The translations under genes were made by a program, and so were the position numbers. This document shows, piece by piece, positions 17,877 through 20,592 of a stretch of 20,592 nt of DNA (its first letter is position 1; each line of letters opens with the position of its first letter). Under the pieces are notes generated by a model, which had not been told where the DNA came from, searched no databases, and saw only the letters and a list, made by a program, of their open reading frames with translations. This DNA is from Gemmatimonadota bacterium (GTDB taxonomy: Bacteria; Gemmatimonadota; Gemmatimonadetes; JACCXV01; JAHWKZ01), in contig JAHWKZ010000012.1 of assembly GCA_019347645.1 (NCBI GenBank), positions 1 to 20,592 of the forward strand, written 5' to 3'.

Positions 17877-18454
17877 TCCTCCTCGGCCACCTCCTCGATC
17901 GTGCGACCGCTCTTCACCGACTCGGGCTGGGTGGAGGTGGGCCTCCGCCGCGCGTCCGCTTCCTCGTCGTCCATCTTGACGAGGAGCCATCGTTCGTCGC
18001 CCCCGGAGCCGATCCGGGTGAGGGCGTAGCCGCCGGAGATCTTCTCCCCCTCCAGCCAGAAGGAGGCGTGGCCGCCTTCGAGCGCGGCCTCGATCGGGAT
18101 CTCCTCGCCGTCGTCGTCCGTCGTCAGGTTTCGATAACGGCCCCGATCCCACACGATGACGGCTCCGGCGCCGTACTCGCCCGCCGGGATCACTCCCTCG
18201 AAATCGCCGTACTCGATGGGGTGGTCCTCGGTGGGCTGGGCCAGTCGCCTTTCGCCGGGATCGGTGGAGGGGCCCTTGGGCACGGCCCAGGACTTGAGGA
18301 CCCCCTTCACCTCGAGCCTGAAGTCGTAATGGAGGCTGGAAGCGGCGTGCTTCTGGATCACCCAGCGTCGTCCGTCGTCGGAGCGGTCGCCCCGCGGTTC
18401 GTTCGTCTTCCGGAAATCGCGTTTCCGTCGGTACTCCTCCAGGGGATCGGACAC
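17873..18454 (-). CDS. ligD: LigD-type 3'-phosphoesterase (PE domain) as a separate protein
   Basis: This 193-residue enzyme would trim 3' phosphates and ribonucleotides from broken DNA ends before ligation. The signature WVIQKHAASSLHYDFRLE gives the metal-site residues His36, His42 and Asp44, with a further His78 in DHPIEYGDFEG and then GVIPAGEYGAG; WAVPKGPS sits between. The domain normally forms the N-terminus of LigD. The GTG at 18454 is preferred because GGAGGT lies 5 nt upstream. An in-frame ATG at 18502 would add 16 Cys/Arg/His-rich residues and would overlap the ATG of the divergent helix-hairpin-helix gene. The tail ends EEVAEEE. It is the first gene of a four-gene minus-strand operon. 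Confidence 0.93.
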   Translation of the reverse strand: MSDPLEEYRRKRDFRKTNEPRGDRSDDGRRWVIQKHAASSLHYDFRLEVKGVLKSWAVPKGPSTDPGERRLAQPTEDHPIEYGDFEGVIPAGEYGAGAVIVWDRGRYRNLTTDDDGEEIPIEAALEGGHASFWLEGEKISGGYALTRIGSGGDERWLLVKMDDEEADARRRPTSTQPESVKSGRTIEEVAEEE

Positions 18455-18500
18455 GCGGCACCTCCCGTGTCGGCACGATTCGTGAAGACGATAGCCGGCC

Positions 18501-19292
18501 ATGCACCCCCCGACTGTCGACCATCTGACAGGGATCCGCCGATGGGGAGCGAGGCTGACCGCCGCCGAGCGCCACGCCCTCCTGGTGGTCACAATCGCGT
18601 GGGGCGCCGGCGCGCTTCTGGAGTCCGGCGGCTGGCACGAGGCGCCGGCGCGGTGGGCCCACCGGCGGCTCGCGGGCGAGCTCCCTTCGCCCGCCGCGCT
18701 GGCCGAGAGGCTGCCGCCCGGTGACCCGCGACCGACGTGGTACGCGGCCGGGCTCGCTCTGCGCCGGGAGCGGGAGCGTGCGGCATCCGGGCCGGCGCGA
18801 ATCGACCCCAACACCGCCGATCGGGCCGACTGGGACCGCCTGGCCGGGATCGGGCCCCGCACCGCGGAGGCGATCCTCGCGGTTCGTGGCGAACGGGGAG
18901 GCTTCGCCAAGCCGGAAGACCTGCTGGAGGTGCGGGGCATCGGTCCCAAGACGCTCGAGCGAATCCGACCCTGGCTGGTCTGGCCCGGAGGGACGGCCGA
19001 GGACGATCCGCCACCGGAGGGGTCGAGCGGTGATCGAACGCCTCCATCGGACCCTCGCAAGGACGACCTCAACCGGGTCGACCTCGATTTCCTGGCCACG
19101 CTTCCGAACATTGGTCCACAACTTGCAGCAACCATCCTCCGCGAACGAGGCCGACGCGGTGGGTTCCGCGACTGGACGGACGTCGAGGCGATCGAGGGCA
19201 TAGGTCCGTCGCGTCTGGCCGTCCTGCAGAACGCCACCCGACTCCCGAATCCGCACCCCACTGGCGGGACCACCAAGAGCGAGGACCCTTGA
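18501..19292 (+). CDS. Membrane-anchored ComEA-like protein with two helix-hairpin-helix modules
   Basis: This 263-residue protein has a short Arg-containing N-terminus, one hydrophobic segment at about 26-41 that should anchor it in the inner membrane, and two non-specific DNA-binding modules. The first (about 100-160) reads IDPNTADRADWDRLAGIGPRTA then VRGIGPKTLERI, the classical ComEA pattern with two hairpins. The second (about 187-245) has LNRVDLDFLATLPNIGP and IEGIGPSRLAVL. ComEA captures incoming DNA during natural transformation; family membership is firm, but that role here is inference, since ComEA usually has a single module. The start lies 46 nt from the divergent ligD-PE gene. The stop overlaps the TTG of the next gene (TTGA), which begins with a type IV pilus-type domain, in keeping with a competence or pilus link. 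Confidence 0.85.
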   Translation: MHPPTVDHLTGIRRWGARLTAAERHALLVVTIAWGAGALLESGGWHEAPARWAHRRLAGELPSPAALAERLPPGDPRPTWYAAGLALRRERERAASGPARIDPNTADRADWDRLAGIGPRTAEAILAVRGERGGFAKPEDLLEVRGIGPKTLERIRPWLVWPGGTAEDDPPPEGSSGDRTPPSDPRKDDLNRVDLDFLATLPNIGPQLAATILRERGRRGGFRDWTDVEAIEGIGPSRLAVLQNATRLPNPHPTGGTTKSEDP

Positions 19293-20287
19293 GTCGATCT
19301 TCAGCGCAGGCCAGGACCCGGCGAGTGGAGGACGCCACGCGCTCGGAAGAAGGGACCGGGAAGCCGCGCAAGGAGCCGTACGGACCCGGCTTGAACATCC
19401 CGGCGATGCTCCTCCAGGAGGGTTACGTCACGGCCGAGCAGATCGCCAAGGCCCACGCCCGGCAGAAGTCGAACGGCCACAAGCTCGGGTACAACCTGAT
19501 CGAGCTGGGCTTCGTCGAGCCCAAGACAATCACCCAGATGCTCGAGCGGCAGTTTCGGGTGCGCGGGGTGGATCTCTCCGACATCGAGGTCGATCCCGCC
19601 GCGCTGAAGCTCGTCCCCGCCGAGATCGCCAACAAATACGAGGTCTTCCCCGTCCGCCGCGACGGGCACACGATCGTCCTGGCGATGGGCGACCCCACCG
19701 ACTGGACCGTGATCGACGACCTCAAGTTCCTGACCGGCTACGAGATCGACGCGCTGGTCGCCGACGAGTTCTCGATCATCGACGCGATCAACCGCCACTA
19801 CGAGGCCGCCAGCGGCGCCTACCGGCAGCTGCTCGAGAACCTCGGCGAGTTCGAGATGGAGGTCATCGAGGACGACGACGAGGACGAGGACGACGAGAAG
19901 GTCGAGCAGGCCTACACCGTGGAGGTGAGCGGGCGGCGCTTCGACGTCAAGGTCATCGGCCCGCCGCTGCCCGCGGGCGGCGCGGGGGCGCCCAACGGCG
20001 CGGCGGCCGCGGCTGGCCGCGCTGCGCCCAAGCGCTCGGACCGCTCGACCGGCGCAGGAGGCGGCGGCGACGCCCTGACCTCCCCGCTGCAGGGCAACGT
20101 CTGGAAGGTGTGCGTGGAGCAGGGCCAGACCGTCGAGGCGGGCCAGCTCATCACCATCATCGAGGCGATGAAGATGGAGAACGAGATCACCGCCCACAAG
20201 GCGGGCACGATCAAGGAACTGCGCATCGAGGAGGGCGGCTCGGTCAGCCCCGGCGACACCCTCGCGGTCATCGCCGACGCCGAGTAG
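19289..20287 (+). CDS. PilB/GspE N-terminal (MshEN) domain joined to a biotin carboxyl carrier domain; probable chimera
   Basis: This 332-codon frame holds two unrelated parts. Residues 34-175 are an MshEN/GSPII_E_N domain, the N-terminus of type II secretion and type IV pilus ATPases; residues 65-88 follow the c-di-GMP-binding pattern (KLGYNLIELGFV, then LERQ). An acidic linker (194-204, mostly Asp and Glu) follows. In PilB/GspE the next segment should be an ATPase, but from about 208 it reads YTVEVSGRRFDVKV, an Ala/Gly linker, and a biotinyl domain with EAMKMEN, Lys295 being the biotin site. That half resembles the carrier protein of acyl-CoA carboxylases. Glycine codons are GGC in 7 of 14 cases before the linker and 16 of 19 after. 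The TTG start overlaps the previous stop, with GAGGA 3 nt upstream. It is either a true fusion or, more likely, an assembly or recombination join near 19910. Confidence 0.82.
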   Translation: MSRSSAQARTRRVEDATRSEEGTGKPRKEPYGPGLNIPAMLLQEGYVTAEQIAKAHARQKSNGHKLGYNLIELGFVEPKTITQMLERQFRVRGVDLSDIEVDPAALKLVPAEIANKYEVFPVRRDGHTIVLAMGDPTDWTVIDDLKFLTGYEIDALVADEFSIIDAINRHYEAASGAYRQLLENLGEFEMEVIEDDDEDEDDEKVEQAYTVEVSGRRFDVKVIGPPLPAGGAGAPNGAAAAAGRAAPKRSDRSTGAGGGGDALTSPLQGNVWKVCVEQGQTVEAGQLITIIEAMKMENEITAHKAGTIKELRIEEGGSVSPGDTLAVIADAE

Positions 20288-20592
20288 TGCGTCCCGCGCC
20301 CCGAGCGTGGGTGGCCGGCCCCCAGGAGGCCGAGACCGTCGCCGGGCTGCTCGTCGCCTTCCGCGACCATCTGGGCCGCGACCGCCCGTCAGACAACGCG
20401 TTCCTGGCCGGGGTCGAGCGGTTGGGCGAGGATCCGGCGACGGAGTTCCTGCTCGCCGTGGCCCACGACGACGCGCCACCCGCGGGCGTCGCACAGCTGC
20501 GCTTCCGTCACTCGCTGTGGACCGCCGCGCCCGACTGCTGGCTGGAGGACCTCTATGTGGCCGAGCCTGGGCGGCGCGCCGGCGTGGCCCGC
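20287..20592 (+). CDS. GNAT-family N-acetyltransferase (3' end beyond window)
   Basis: The first 102 codons of an acetyl-CoA-dependent acetyltransferase run off the window edge. It starts at GTG 20287, which shares one base with the preceding TAG stop (TAGTG), and reads VRPAPRAWVAGPQEAE. The middle strands (EFLLAVAHDD, GVAQLRFRHS) lead to WLEDLYVAEPGRRAGVAR, where the beta4 strand and the Arg/Gln-x-x-Gly-x-Gly/Ala acetyl-CoA loop (RRAGVA) are recognisable. The substrate cannot be told. From memory, similar acetyltransferases sit beside biotin carrier genes in some actinobacteria, which would fit this gene belonging with the biotinyl half of the preceding frame; I could not check this. Confidence 0.82.
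   Translation, partial: MRPAPRAWVAGPQEAETVAGLLVAFRDHLGRDRPSDNAFLAGVERLGEDPATEFLLAVAHDDAPPAGVAQLRFRHSLWTAAPDCWLEDLYVAEPGRRAGVAR

Noticed and set aside
18455..18500. Small inverted repeats (CGTG-TCGG-CACG and CACG-ATT-CGTG) between ligD-PE and the helix-hairpin-helix gene as an operator
   Set aside because: Arms of 4 nt are too short to separate from chance, and no regulator is nearby.

Overview
The window is a GC-rich (well over 60% by eye), densely packed bacterial segment. It has 15 protein-coding genes (two cut by the window edges), no RNA genes, no insertion sequences and no CRISPR array. A very large SprA-type outer-membrane protein with a signal peptide and a terminal Phe, LptF/LptG permeases, a lipoprotein peptidase and type IV pilus/competence-type proteins point to a diderm bacterium. 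SprA outside Bacteroidota, together with the high GC, suggests Gemmatimonadota or a neighbouring FCB-type candidate phylum such as Eisenbacteria or Krumholzibacteriota. This placement is inference; no marker gene settles it.

Left block, plus strand (2..4887): the 3' part of an HtrA/DegP-type serine protease with two PDZ domains, then a purine run purC-purS-purQ-purL, with the last three junctions overlapping by 4 nt. PurS, PurQ and PurL form the three-subunit FGAM synthase and PurC acts later in the same pathway. PurL loses recognisable homology inside its last domain and runs straight into the convergent lptG gene, so either the gene is broken or the sequence has a deletion or join there.

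Middle block: lptF-lptG (minus strand, 7596..4943), lipopolysaccharide-export permeases, diverge from sprA (plus, 7776..13571) across a 179-nt intergenic region with a plausible promoter. Downstream of sprA lie a hairpin-rich intergenic stretch and an M28-family lipoprotein peptidase, whose 3' end overlaps tail-to-tail with the next minus-strand operon.

Right block, minus strand (18454..14657): a DNA ligase D broken into three separate genes, in the order of the usual fused enzyme (3'-phosphoesterase, ATP-dependent ligase, primase-polymerase), followed by a type II NADH dehydrogenase. All joints overlap by 4 nt if the dehydrogenase starts at a CTG codon. No Ku gene is in the window.

Right end, plus strand (18501..20592): a membrane-anchored protein with two ComEA-type helix-hairpin-helix modules, then an open frame joining a PilB/GspE N-terminal (MshEN, c-di-GMP-binding type) domain to a biotin carboxyl carrier domain, then the start of a GNAT acetyltransferase. 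The join falls after an acidic linker near 19910, and glycine codon use changes there. It is either a novel fusion or, more likely, a chimeric junction between two genomes. The strongest points for follow-up are this junction, the truncated PurL and the three-gene LigD.
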